From Gardnerella vaginalis (GTDB taxonomy: Bacteria > Actinomycetota > Actinomycetes > Actinomycetales > Bifidobacteriaceae), in NCBI RefSeq assembly GCF_001563665.1, contig NZ_KQ961850.1, positions 95,937 to 128,980 on the forward strand: a DNA stretch of 33,044 nt. The letters are read 5' to 3'. This document shows, piece after piece, positions 24,719 to 32,815 of the stretch. The notes beneath the pieces were generated by a model. The model was not told the origin of the DNA, made no database searches, and saw only the letters and a list, made by a program, of their open reading frames with translations. A program made the position numbers and the translations under genes. How positions within the stretch are numbered: position 1 is the stretch's first letter; each line of letters starts with the position of its first letter.

Positions 24719-25492
24719 ATGATTGAACTTAAAACTCCATCTGAAATTGAAGCGATGAAACCTGCAGGTCGCTTTGTCGGTAGTATTCTTAAAGATTTGA
24801 AAGCAATGACTAAAGTTGGAACGAATCTTCTTGAGATTGATGACTTCGTTCGCCAACGCATTATTAGCCGCAAAGGTGCGTCTTCTTGCTATGTTGACTA
24901 CGCTCCTGATTTTGGAACAGGTCCTTTTGCGCACTACATTTGCACTTCTGTAAATGATGCTGTTCTTCACGGTGTTCCGTTTGATTACAATCTTAAAGAT
25001 GGCGATTTGCTAACTCTCGACTTAGCAATTAACGTTGATGGTTGGGTTGGGGATTCTGCTATTAGTTTCGTTGTAGGAAAGCATGCTGATCCTGAGGATT
25101 TGCGTTTGATTAAGTGCACTGAGGAAGCTTTACAAGCTGGTATCAATATGGCGCAGCCTGGGAATCGCCTTGGAGATGTTTCTGCAGCTATTGGATGCGT
25201 TGCTCATGATTATGGTTACAGTGTAAATCTTGAGTTTGGTGGTCACGGAGTAGGCCATATTATGCATGGTGATCCGCATGTTCCTAACGATGGAACTGCT
25301 CATCATGGTTATAAACTTCGCCCAGGCTTGGTAATTGCTATTGAACCGTGGTTCTTAAAGACTACTGACGAGATTTATCAAGATCCTAAGGACGGTTGGA
25401 CTCTTCGTTCTGCTGATGGTTCTCGCGGTGCGCACACTGAACATACGATTGCAATTACTGAGAATGGTCCGGAGATTTTGACCGTACGCTAA
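24719..25492 (+). CDS. map: Methionine aminopeptidase, type I
   Basis: It removes the initiator methionine from nascent proteins. The 257-residue protein has the five metal ligands in their usual contexts: D101 and D112 (LDLAINVDGWVGDSA), H176 (GGHGVGH), E209 (IAIEPW) and E241 (GAHTEHTIAIT), plus the active-site H84 (VLHGVP). It lacks an N-terminal SH3-binding extension. The ATG at 24719 has no Shine-Dalgarno and may be leaderless. It is divergent from pepO, and prfB follows 50 bases downstream on the same strand. Two peptidase genes back to back could share a promoter region. Confidence 0.96.
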   Translation: MIELKTPSEIEAMKPAGRFVGSILKDLKAMTKVGTNLLEIDDFVRQRIISRKGASSCYVDYAPDFGTGPFAHYICTSVNDAVLHGVPFDYNLKDGDLLTLDLAINVDGWVGDSAISFVVGKHADPEDLRLIKCTEEALQAGINMAQPGNRLGDVSAAIGCVAHDYGYSVNLEFGGHGVGHIMHGDPHVPNDGTAHHGYKLRPGLVIAIEPWFLKTTDEIYQDPKDGWTLRSADGSRGAHTEHTIAITENGPEILTVR

Positions 25493-25542
25493 AATTTGAA
25501 TAGTAATTGCGTAAAACGTATATAAAGAGGTACTTTAAGTAA

Positions 25543-26691
25543 ATGGCGGAATTTGATTTTGCTCAAGCGTTAAATGATGTTGAAGCAAAGTATTCTTCTA
25601 TTGCTAAAGCAATAGACGTTGAGACACTAAAAAATACAATTGCAGATTTAGAAAAGCAAGCTGCAGAGCCTGGGCTTTGGGATGATTCCGAGCGTGCTCA
25701 GAATGTTACGAGTAAGCTTTCTGCATCTCAATCTCAATTGAAGCGTTTACAAGATGTAGAACAACGTATTGAAGATGCTAAGACTTTAATTGAGCTTGGT
25801 CAAGAAGAAGACGATGCATCTTCCATGAACGAAGCTCAAGAAGAGCTTGTAAATATTGCTCATGAGTTGGATGATATGGAAGTTCAGACTCTTCTTGACG
25901 GCGAATATGATGCGCGTTGCGCAGTTGTTACGATTCGATCTGGCGCAGGCGGCGTGGATGCTGCTGATTTTGCGCAAATGTTGCTTCGTATGTATTTGCG
26001 TTGGGCTGAGCGAAATGGCTACAAAACTAAGATGATGGACACGTCTTATGCAGAAGAAGCTGGTATTAAATCTGCTACTTTCCAAGTAGATGCACCTTAC
26101 GCGTATGGTCGTCTTTCTGTGGAAGGCGGAACTCACAGAATGGTTCGTATTTCTCCTTTTGACAATCAAGGTCGCCGTCAAACTGGTTTTAGTGCAGTTG
26201 AAGTAATTCCTTTAGTTGAAGCTACAGATCATATTGATATTCCAGATTCCGATATTCGAGTTGATACTTTCCAAGCGTCTGGCCCTGGCGGACAAGGTGT
26301 GAACACAACGTATTCTGCTGTTCGTATTACGCATTTGCCAACTGGATTAGTCGTTTCTATGCAAGATGAGCGTAGTCAGATTCAAAATCGTGCTGCTGCT
26401 ATGTCTGTTTTGCAATCGCGTTTGCTTGTGCTTAAGCATCAAGAGGAAGCTGCAAAAAAGAAGGAGCTTGCTGGTGATATTAAAGCAAGTTGGGGAGATC
26501 AGATGCGTTCTTACGTACTTCACCCTTACCAAATGGTGAAGGATTTGCGTACCGGCTACGAAACTTCGCAAACTCAAGCTGTTTTTGACGGTGATATTGA
26601 CGGTTTTATTGAAGCTGGTATCCGTTGGAGACATGAGCAGAGAGTTGAAGCTCAAAAAGAAGCTGAAGCTCAAAAAGAGGCGGAAATGTGA
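25543..26691 (+). CDS. prfB: Peptide chain release factor 2
   Basis: RF2 reads UAA and UGA. The 382-residue protein has the SPF tripeptide (S204-P205-F206 in [15 protein letters not shown]) that recognises stop codons and separates it from RF1. The catalytic GGQ is at 249-251 in [12 protein letters not shown]. The frame is continuous through [12 protein letters not shown], where E. coli and many bacteria have a programmed +1 frameshift at an in-frame UGA. That autoregulation is absent here. The C-terminus ends in a small repeat ([14 protein letters not shown]). AGAGG lies 12 bases before the ATG. prfB upstream of ftsEX is the common actinobacterial arrangement. Confidence 0.97.
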   Translation: MAEFDFAQALNDVEAKYSSIAKAIDVETLKNTIADLEKQAAEPGLWDDSERAQNVTSKLSASQSQLKRLQDVEQRIEDAKTLIELGQEEDDASSMNEAQEELVNIAHELDDMEVQTLLDGEYDARCAVVTIRSGAGGVDAADFAQMLLRMYLRWAERNGYKTKMMDTSYAEEAGIKSATFQVDAPYAYGRLSVEGGTHRMVRISPFDNQGRRQTGFSAVEVIPLVEATDHIDIPDSDIRVDTFQASGPGGQGVNTTYSAVRITHLPTGLVVSMQDERSQIQNRAAAMSVLQSRLLVLKHQEEAAKKKELAGDIKASWGDQMRSYVLHPYQMVKDLRTGYETSQTQAVFDGDIDGFIEAGIRWRHEQRVEAQKEAEAQKEAEM

Positions 26692-26811
26692 TGTTTGCGC
26701 GTCTAACAAAAATATGAATCTTTGTGCTTTTATGTAGAATTTTGTAGCTTTACATAATTATATGCAATACAGAACTAGATAATAAAAGTAGGATAATAAA
26801 GGAAAGTCAAC

Positions 26812-28359
26812 ATGTCACTGATGTCGTTAGAACATGTGTCTAAGATTTACCCGAAGGGTTCGCGTCCAGCTTTAGATGATATTTCTTTAGATGTTAATCG
26901 CGGTGATTTCGTATTTTTAGTAGGCGCTTCCGGATCTGGTAAAACTACTCTTTTAAGTTTGCTATTGCGTGAAGAAGAAGCGAGTAGCGGAGAGATTCAT
27001 GTTGCAGGCAATGATTTAAGACGCTTAGCAAATCGCCAAGTTCCTCAATATCGCAGATCTCTCGGATTTATATTCCAGGATTATAAGCTTTTAAACAATA
27101 AGACTGTTTATCAAAATGTTGCTTTTGCTTTAGAAGTGATTGGTACGAGTAGAGCTACTATTCGTTCGCTAGTTCCGCGTGTTTTAGAAACAGTTGGATT
27201 AACAGGAAAAGAAAATAATTATCCTCATGAGCTTTCAGGTGGTGAAGCTCAACGTGTAGCTATTGCTAGAGCGTATGTAAATCATCCTCAAATTATTCTT
27301 GCCGATGAGCCTACTGGTAATTTAGATCCGACTACTTCTCTTGGAATTATGGAAGTTCTAGATGCTATTAACAGAACTGGCACAACTATTGTTATGGCTA
27401 CGCATAACGAAGAAATCGTGAATTCTATGCGTAAGCGTGTTGTTGAGTTGCATGCTGGCAAGATTGTTCGAGATGAGCGTGAAGGCTCTTATGATTCTGC
27501 TCTTTATTTTCCAGATGCTGATGTTGAGCAAAATTCTAAAGCTCAGCAATCTGTTGATTTATCTTATAAAAATAGCGAATCAGAATCCGCCAAAACAGAA
27601 GAAAATAAAAATGATTCGTATAATAATTCTGCCTCAACAACATCTTCGAAAAATAATGCGAATGAGTTTGATAGCGATAGTGAAAATGCGTCATCAATTG
27701 ACTCTTCAAAATACGATGCAAAATCTGAAAAAGTTGAATCTGATTCTAAAGAACGTGAGAGTTCTAATAATTCGCAATCTTCAAATTCTCCTAGCTCGTC
27801 TTCTAGTTTTTCGTATAGTAGTGAATTCAAGAATGGTGCTCAACATAAGAGATTGTCTAAAAAAGAGCTTCGAGCATTACAAGCTCAGCAGGCTTTAGAT
27901 TTAGTTGCTAATACTTTGAAGAATTCAGAATCTGAAAATGAGGGTATTGCGCGTTTAGCTCAGTCAGTGCATTCCGGTCGTACAGGTCGTTATGGTGAAG
28001 TTTTCCAATCTTTGGAAACAACTATGACTTGGGGGCGCGGATTAGTGTTGGATTCTAATCATGATTCTGAGTCTGGTAATGATTCTGAGTCTGGTCATAG
28101 TTCTGAGCTTGGTTTGGATCATAGTTCGGATCCAAATTCTGGTTCTAATAATAATCCTCCTGCTCCTCCAGCTCCTCCTGAATTTAATAAAAATGATAAA
28201 AAGCGCTCTGCGTCTAGTAGTTCTAAAGCTGATTCTTTAGAGCAAGGAAAGAATAATGCTGAAAATAGCGATAATAATTCTGCTAATGGTTCTTTCAGTA
28301 GTAATTCTTACGCAAATGATGAAGATGCAAATTCTATTATCGATGGAGAGAATAAATGA
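26812..28359 (+). CDS. ftsE: FtsE ABC ATPase with long C-terminal extension
   Basis: FtsE is the cytosolic ATPase that, with FtsX, drives septal wall hydrolases. Residues 1-225 are a complete ABC domain: Walker A GASGSGKT (38-45), Q-loop FIFQDYKLL, signature ELSGGEAQRVAIARA, Walker B IILADEPTGNLD and a switch His in MATHNEE. The protein has 515 residues against about 220-230 normally. The extra part is a Ser/Asn/Asp/Glu-rich stretch (about 226-339), then a segment that looks folded and charged-helical (340-415: HKRLSKKELRALQAQQALDLVANTL to SLETTMTWGRGL). A second disordered tail with tandem DSESG units and PPAPPAPPEF ends it. AAAGGA lies 8 bases before the ATG. The stop overlaps the ftsX ATG (ATGA), indicating translational coupling. 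Confidence 0.95.
   Translation: MSLMSLEHVSKIYPKGSRPALDDISLDVNRGDFVFLVGASGSGKTTLLSLLLREEEASSGEIHVAGNDLRRLANRQVPQYRRSLGFIFQDYKLLNNKTVYQNVAFALEVIGTSRATIRSLVPRVLETVGLTGKENNYPHELSGGEAQRVAIARAYVNHPQIILADEPTGNLDPTTSLGIMEVLDAINRTGTTIVMATHNEEIVNSMRKRVVELHAGKIVRDEREGSYDSALYFPDADVEQNSKAQQSVDLSYKNSESESAKTEENKNDSYNNSASTTSSKNNANEFDSDSENASSIDSSKYDAKSEKVESDSKERESSNNSQSSNSPSSSSSFSYSSEFKNGAQHKRLSKKELRALQAQQALDLVANTLKNSESENEGIARLAQSVHSGRTGRYGEVFQSLETTMTWGRGLVLDSNHDSESGNDSESGHSSELGLDHSSDPNSGSNNNPPAPPAPPEFNKNDKKRSASSSSKADSLEQGKNNAENSDNNSANGSFSSNSYANDEDANSIIDGENK
28060..28113 (+). repeat. Three 18-bp coding repeats in ftsE tail
   Basis: CATGATTCTGAGTCTGGT, AATGATTCTGAGTCTGGT and CATAGTTCTGAGCTTGGT follow head to tail in frame, encoding HDSESG, NDSESG and HSSELG (residues 417-434). 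The first two differ by one base, so expansion looks recent. Confidence 0.85.
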
Positions 28360-29279
28360 GATTACGATTCATATTTTCAGAAACATGCATAAGTTTACGC
28401 CGCAATGTTTCTATGATTCTTTCTGTCATGCTAGTTACGTTTATTTCGTTCCTTTTCATAGGTTCTTCTGTGTTAATGCAAGCTCAGATTACTAAAGCTA
28501 AAGGTGATTGGTACGATAAAGTTGAAGTTGTTGCATGGCTTTGTCCTGACGGAACAAGTCAGTCTGCAACCTGTGCTTCTGGTAAAGCTCCAACTAAAGA
28601 AGAGATAGTTAAACTTGAGGAAGTTGTTAATCAAGAGCTTGGAGATGACGTTTCTCACATTACGTATGTTAGTAGGGAAGATTTTTATAAGAATACTTTT
28701 TTGAAACAATATCCACAAGGAATTTATCAAGGTCGTACTCTTACTGCTGCAGATATGCAAGATTCTTTACGTTTGAAATTGCGTAATCCTATGAAATATC
28801 AAGTTGTTTCTGAAGTCCTTTCAGGTCGCAGCGGCGTTGAAAGTGTTGTCGATCAGCGTCAAATTTTTGATCCTGTTTTTAGTGTATTGAATCGAGCTAC
28901 TGCGATTACAGTCGTATTAGCTGCTGTGATGGTTATTGTTGCTATTTTGCTTACTGGCACGACTATTCGTATGTCTGCTGCTTCTCGTAAGCAGGAAACA
29001 GAAATTATGCGACTTGTTGGTGCTTCAAATTGGACTATTCGCATGCCGTTCATTCTTGAAGGTGCTATAGCTTCATTCATGGGTTCGCTACTATCGGGTC
29101 TTGTGTTGAGTGCCGTTGTAAAAGTGTTTATTACAGATTGGCTTGCTCAAAAAGTTAAGTGGATGCCATTTGTCAATCAAGCTACTGTATGGGTGACTGT
29201 TCCAATGCTTGTTATAGGTGCTGTAGTTCTTTCTATTATTGCTTCTTCTGTTGCATTGCGTAGATATTTGAGAGCATAA
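28356..29279 (+). CDS. ftsX: Cell-division membrane protein FtsX
   Basis: FtsX is the membrane partner of FtsE and passes ATPase-driven motion to extracellular peptidoglycan hydrolases. The 307-residue protein has the canonical layout: cytosolic N-terminus, a first membrane segment (about residues 20-42), and a large extracellular loop (about 45-175) with a Cys pair (WLCPDGTSQSATCASG). Three further segments follow (around 185-205, 230-255 and 280-300). The conserved LVGASNWTIRMPFILEGA lies between segments 2 and 3. It overlaps ftsE by 4 bp. The extracellular loop is the expected docking site for the CHAP hydrolase encoded next. Confidence 0.95.
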   Translation: MRLRFIFSETCISLRRNVSMILSVMLVTFISFLFIGSSVLMQAQITKAKGDWYDKVEVVAWLCPDGTSQSATCASGKAPTKEEIVKLEEVVNQELGDDVSHITYVSREDFYKNTFLKQYPQGIYQGRTLTAADMQDSLRLKLRNPMKYQVVSEVLSGRSGVESVVDQRQIFDPVFSVLNRATAITVVLAAVMVIVAILLTGTTIRMSAASRKQETEIMRLVGASNWTIRMPFILEGAIASFMGSLLSGLVLSAVVKVFITDWLAQKVKWMPFVNQATVWVTVPMLVIGAVVLSIIASSVALRRYLRA

Positions 29280-29322
29280 TACTCAAGAACTTAAAAAGCT
29301 GTACTTAAGATTTAAAAACTGT

Positions 29323-29404
29323 ACTTAGGACTTAAGATTTAAGACTTAAGGCTTAAAAACTTAAAGGATTGAGAACTTAAAAACTTAAAGACTTGTACTT
29401 AAAA
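29323..29404 (+). repeat. Degenerate 7-8-bp tandem repeat (ACTTAAG-like)
   Basis: ACTTAA-type units recur at 7-8-base steps: 29323 (ACTTAG), 29330, 29344, 29351 (GCTTAA), 29359, 29375, 29383, 29397, with diverged units between. Two further copies lie at 29289 and 29303. The array fills most of the 240-bp gene-free spacer between ftsX and the CHAP gene. Confidence 0.8.
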
Positions 29405-29460
29405 GGTTTATTTAACTTATTTAAAGTGTGAATTTTATATGATTCTTTTACTTTTGTAAG

Positions 29461-29489
29461 TTTTTATAATTCAATTAAAATGTTATACT
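29461..29489 (+). promoter_or_regulatory. Promoter of the CHAP hydrolase gene
   Basis: TGTTATACT (29481-29489) is an extended -10 (TG-N-TATACT), with TTTTTA at 29461-29466 as a weak -35 at 17-base spacing. A transcript would start near 29496 and carry GAAAGG (29508-29513). It implies the hydrolase has its own promoter besides any read-through from ftsEX. Confidence 0.5.
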
Positions 29490-29519
29490 TACACGAACAG
29501 AAGCGTTGAAAGGATGATT

Positions 29520-30911
29520 ATGAAGACTGTAATGAACTTCAATAGTCGTTTTCATATTGCGATTAGTATGTTCATGGCTTCTACATTAGTTCTTTTTAGT
29601 TGTATAGCAATGTCTTTGTTTACTGTTTCTCCTGCGAATGCTGTTAGTATGCGAGAATACAACAGGAAATTGCAAAACAATGCTGCCTTGCGTAAAAAAT
29701 TATCTGGAGTTAGTAAAAAACTTGCAGATAAAATAGTGGAATTAAATGATCTTAATGAGCGTCAAATTCCTAATCAAATTCGTGCAGCTGAGCAAGCTCA
29801 ACAGCAGTCTGAACAGGCTCGTAGTCTTGTTGAATCAACTAATCAACGTCTTGAATCTGCAAAAAAAGATAAGCAAGATTTAGAAGAGAAAATTAAGCAA
29901 ACTGGTGCAGATTATGATGATGCAAAAGCAGCTGTTGCACAGCTTGCGCGCGAAAGTTTCCATGGCTCTAGTTCTTCGCATATTATGGCTATGCTAACTA
30001 ATTCCACAACTACAGAACAGTTTGTAGGGAAGTTGCAATCTGATTGCGCTGTTGCTCGTAGTGAGTCTAATGCGGCTCATAATGCTGCTGTAACTCTTAA
30101 TAATTCTATGAATCGCAAGCAGCGTTTAGAAGCTATTGAAGCAGAAATCGCAAAGCTAAAGCAAAAAGCGCAAGATCAAGCAAAAAGCGCTGAGGCTGCT
30201 GCTGCTGCTGCTAGAGATAAGCAAAAACAGTTGCAAGATTTGCGAGATCAGGGTGATGCGATTCGTAAACAATTGGAGAGTGAAAAGAGTAGTTTGAAAT
30301 CTCAGCAAGCTCGTGAAGCTGCAGAGATTATTCAAATGAAGTCTGCAATTGATGCTCAAGCTAGAGCTTTAGCTAATAGTCCTCTTGCTCGTCTTGATCC
30401 TAGGAATGGTAATCGTCAGCAAGGTGGTAGGCGTATATCTTTGAATCGTCCTGTTTTGCAGCCTATGCCTGCTTCTGATGGTTTTGCTAATGGAATGGAT
30501 TACACTGTTCCTGGAAATTGTCCTGAGGGTTCTGGATTCTGTTACGGGCATAACACTGGAAATACTGGCGGACCTGTTACGTATCCTGCGCGTAATTGCA
30601 CTCTTTGGGCGTATTTGCGCAGATCGCAATTATCACTTCCTGTTGCAACTCATATGGGTAATGGTGCTGATTGGGCTAATACTGGTCGCCGTTATGGCTA
30701 TTTAGTTAATAATATTCCTCATGTTGGTGCAGCTATGGTGTTCCCTCGTGGTGCAGCTGGATCTGACAGAATGTATGGGCATGTTGCGATTGTTGAGCGC
30801 GTGAATTCCGATGGATCTGTTTTGATTTCTGAAGGCGGAGTTGTGTTTTCTACTTTTCCGCATTACAGAACTATACAAAATGCGTCTAGATACGAGTTTG
30901 TGCATTACTAA
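29520..30911 (+). CDS. Secreted CHAP-domain peptidoglycan hydrolase (PcsB/RipC-like)
   Basis: This 463-residue exported protein has a signal peptide (hydrophobic core LVLFSCIAMSLF, cleavage after ANA near residue 42). A long coiled coil rich in Gln/Lys/Ala follows (about 45-285), then a short linker and a C-terminal CHAP domain. The CHAP catalytic Cys is C360 in ARNCTLWAY and the His is H421 in MYGHVAIVE. CHAP enzymes cut peptide bonds in peptidoglycan. The architecture and position right after ftsEX match PcsB of streptococci and RipC of mycobacteria, where FtsX activates the enzyme through the coiled coil. ATG 29514 abuts GAAAGG, so ATG 29520, with 6-base spacing, is the better start. Confidence 0.92.
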   Translation: MKTVMNFNSRFHIAISMFMASTLVLFSCIAMSLFTVSPANAVSMREYNRKLQNNAALRKKLSGVSKKLADKIVELNDLNERQIPNQIRAAEQAQQQSEQARSLVESTNQRLESAKKDKQDLEEKIKQTGADYDDAKAAVAQLARESFHGSSSSHIMAMLTNSTTTEQFVGKLQSDCAVARSESNAAHNAAVTLNNSMNRKQRLEAIEAEIAKLKQKAQDQAKSAEAAAAAARDKQKQLQDLRDQGDAIRKQLESEKSSLKSQQAREAAEIIQMKSAIDAQARALANSPLARLDPRNGNRQQGGRRISLNRPVLQPMPASDGFANGMDYTVPGNCPEGSGFCYGHNTGNTGGPVTYPARNCTLWAYLRRSQLSLPVATHMGNGADWANTGRRYGYLVNNIPHVGAAMVFPRGAAGSDRMYGHVAIVERVNSDGSVLISEGGVVFSTFPHYRTIQNASRYEFVHY

Positions 30912-31012
30912 TATGTGATTTGTAGTCTAAATAATAGATAGCTTCTTGTAATTTTTATGAGGAGCTATTTTATTAAGAATTTTTATAAGAAGCTAATATT
31001 TTGGAGTGAAAA

Positions 31013-31507
31013 GTGGATAAGAAACTTGCTCAAGATGGTACTTTAACGGTTGCTAATAACCGTAAAGCTTACCATGATTATGCTGTTGAGGATTGTTATG
31101 AAGCTGGTATTGCTCTTACTGGTACTGAAGTAAAATCACTTCGTGAAGGTCGCGCTTCTTTAGCTGAGTCATTTGTAAGTATTGATAGACGTGGCGAAAT
31201 GTGGTTGGAAGGTGCGAATATTCCAGAATATTTGAATGGAACTTGGAATAATCACGCTCCTAAACGTAAACGTAAATTATTACTTCATGCTATTCAAATT
31301 GCTAAGCTTTCTAGGCAAACAGAAGCTAAAGGATACACTGTTATCCCTTTGAGATTATATTTTCGTGGCAGTTTCGTAAAAGTTGAGATTGCTTTAGCTA
31401 GAGGTAAAAAAGAATTCGATAAGCGTCAAGCTTTGCGTGAAGAGCAAGATAAGCGTGAGGCATTGCGTGCTATGCGATATAAAAATTTGCATTCGCGCGC
31501 TATTTGA
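31013..31507 (+). CDS. smpB: SsrA-binding protein SmpB
   Basis: SmpB binds tmRNA and brings it to stalled ribosomes for trans-translation. The 164-residue protein shows the family core: NRKAYHDYAVEDCYEAGIALTGTEVKSLREGRASLAESFV, then RKRKLLLHAIQIAKL and the GYTVIPLRLYFRGSFVKVEIALARGKKEFDKR stretch split over the next 60 residues. The C-terminal basic tail (about 135-164) is the part that enters the mRNA channel. The GTG start is supported by GGAG (31003-31006), 6 bases upstream. prfB-ftsEX-hydrolase-smpB is a common actinobacterial order. The tmRNA gene itself is not found in the spacer that follows. Confidence 0.97.
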   Translation: MDKKLAQDGTLTVANNRKAYHDYAVEDCYEAGIALTGTEVKSLREGRASLAESFVSIDRRGEMWLEGANIPEYLNGTWNNHAPKRKRKLLLHAIQIAKLSRQTEAKGYTVIPLRLYFRGSFVKVEIALARGKKEFDKRQALREEQDKREALRAMRYKNLHSRAI

Positions 31508-31876
31508 TATTGTTTTCGCTATTTTGTATGAGTTTTATCTTTGCAAAAGAAAGCATTTTAACTTTTTCGATATTGCATGTAGATGCTTGTTTTAGTAACA
31601 GTAGTTTTCAGAATAGTAGTTTTAGAAATAATAATATTAGCAATAGTAATATTGCAGATTGTTAAATTGTTTCGCGACACATAATTATTCATTTTTATGA
31701 ATAATATACAGTTTTATTTTTGCGTATTCTTATTATTGCGCTAAATCGCTGTATGTGTATTCTTGTTTATGCAAAAGCTTGTATAAATTCTGCTCTAAAT
31801 TGTAACGTTCTCCTGTATAGTTATACATATCAATGTAAATTATTTATTTTTTAAACACTGATTTTAGGAGAAGGTT
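31508..31876 (+). promoter_or_regulatory. AT-rich spacer with promoter of the ABC transporter
   Basis: This 369-bp spacer shows no gene or tmRNA. It contains a hairpin ATTATTCAT (31684-31692)/ATGAATAAT (31697-31705) and GCAATA/TATTGC near 31640-31660. A plausible promoter is TTGTAA (31800-31805), a 16-base spacer and TATACA (31822-31827), about 50 bases before the lipoprotein gene. Confidence 0.4.
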
Positions 31877-32785
31877 ATGTTTAAATCCGTTAAGAATATT
31901 TCTGTTGCTGTTTCATCGTTATTATTGTTAAGTCTTTGTGCATGTGGTCCAGCTGATTCACAGGCGTCTGATCCAGATATTGCAAGAAGTTATGATGTCA
32001 ACTCGATTAAAAAAGATCCTGAAATTGCTGCAATGCTTCCTGAAGATGTTGTTAAAAGCGGTGAATTAACTGTAGGTGTAAATGTAAGTTATGCTCCTGC
32101 AGAATTTTTTGCTGCAGATGGAAAAACTCCTGTTGGATATGAAATTGATTTTTCTAAAGCTTTAGCAAAAGTATTTGGATTGAAAGCTAAGATCGTTCAT
32201 GCTCCATTTGATGCAATTATTCCTGCTATTGGTAGTAAATATAATGTTGGAATTTCTGGTTTTACTGTTAATGCAGAGCGAATGAAAAGTGTTGATTTTG
32301 TAACTTATGCTAATGCTGGATTATCTTTTGAAGTTCGTAAAGGAAATCCAACTAAAGTTAATCCAGACAATTTATGCGGTAAAAAGGTTTCTTTACAAAC
32401 TGGTTCAGTAGGGGAGCCTGTTATGGAAGAAGCGAAGAAACAGTGTGAAGTAAAGAGAGATAAGCCGCTTGAAATTATGAGTTTCAAAGAACAAACTGAT
32501 GCTACTGTAGCTTTATTATCAGGTAGAGCAGATGTTATGTATGCTGATACTCCTGTTGCAGGTTATGCGTCTATTAAAAATGATGGAAAATTGGAAATCA
32601 TAGCTAATAGTAAAGATTCTGAGCCAATGGGTGCTGCTGTCAAGAAGGGTGATTCCAAGATGCTTAAGGCTGTTAAAGCTGGTATTGATAAGCTTATGCG
32701 CTCTGGCGTTTATAAAGACATCTTGAAAAAATGGGGTGTTGAAAATGTTGCTGTTGATAAGTCAGTTATAAATCCTGAAGTTTAA
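31877..32785 (+). CDS. Polar amino-acid ABC transporter substrate-binding lipoprotein
   Basis: This 302-residue family 3 solute-binding protein has a lipoprotein signal peptide (hydrophobic SSLLLLSL, lipobox LCAC with C23 as the lipidated residue). The mature domain reads GELTVGVNVSYAPAEFF, GYEIDFSKALAKVFGLKAKIV and AIGSKYNVGISGFTVNAERMKSVDFVTYANAG in succession, typical of Glu/Gln/Cys/His-binding proteins. The hinge and C-lobe include KKVSLQTGSVGEPVMEE and LLSGRADVMYADTPVAGY. The substrate cannot be fixed from sequence. A strong AGGAGAAGG precedes the ATG. The permease gene starts 30 bases downstream. Processing of this lipoprotein needs LspA, encoded earlier in the window. Confidence 0.94.
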   Translation: MFKSVKNISVAVSSLLLLSLCACGPADSQASDPDIARSYDVNSIKKDPEIAAMLPEDVVKSGELTVGVNVSYAPAEFFAADGKTPVGYEIDFSKALAKVFGLKAKIVHAPFDAIIPAIGSKYNVGISGFTVNAERMKSVDFVTYANAGLSFEVRKGNPTKVNPDNLCGKKVSLQTGSVGEPVMEEAKKQCEVKRDKPLEIMSFKEQTDATVALLSGRADVMYADTPVAGYASIKNDGKLEIIANSKDSEPMGAAVKKGDSKMLKAVKAGIDKLMRSGVYKDILKKWGVENVAVDKSVINPEV

Positions 32786-32815
32786 GCATGTTTAAACAAT
32801 TTTGGAGTAAATATT

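Noticed and set aside
25600..25680. Programmed frameshift site in prfB
   Set aside because: The frame is uninterrupted from ATG 25543 with no in-frame UGA. Noted as an absence instead.
31508..31876. tmRNA (ssrA) searched for after smpB
   Set aside because: No tRNA-like ends, no tag-peptide reading frame and no GC-rich stem are visible in this AT-rich spacer.
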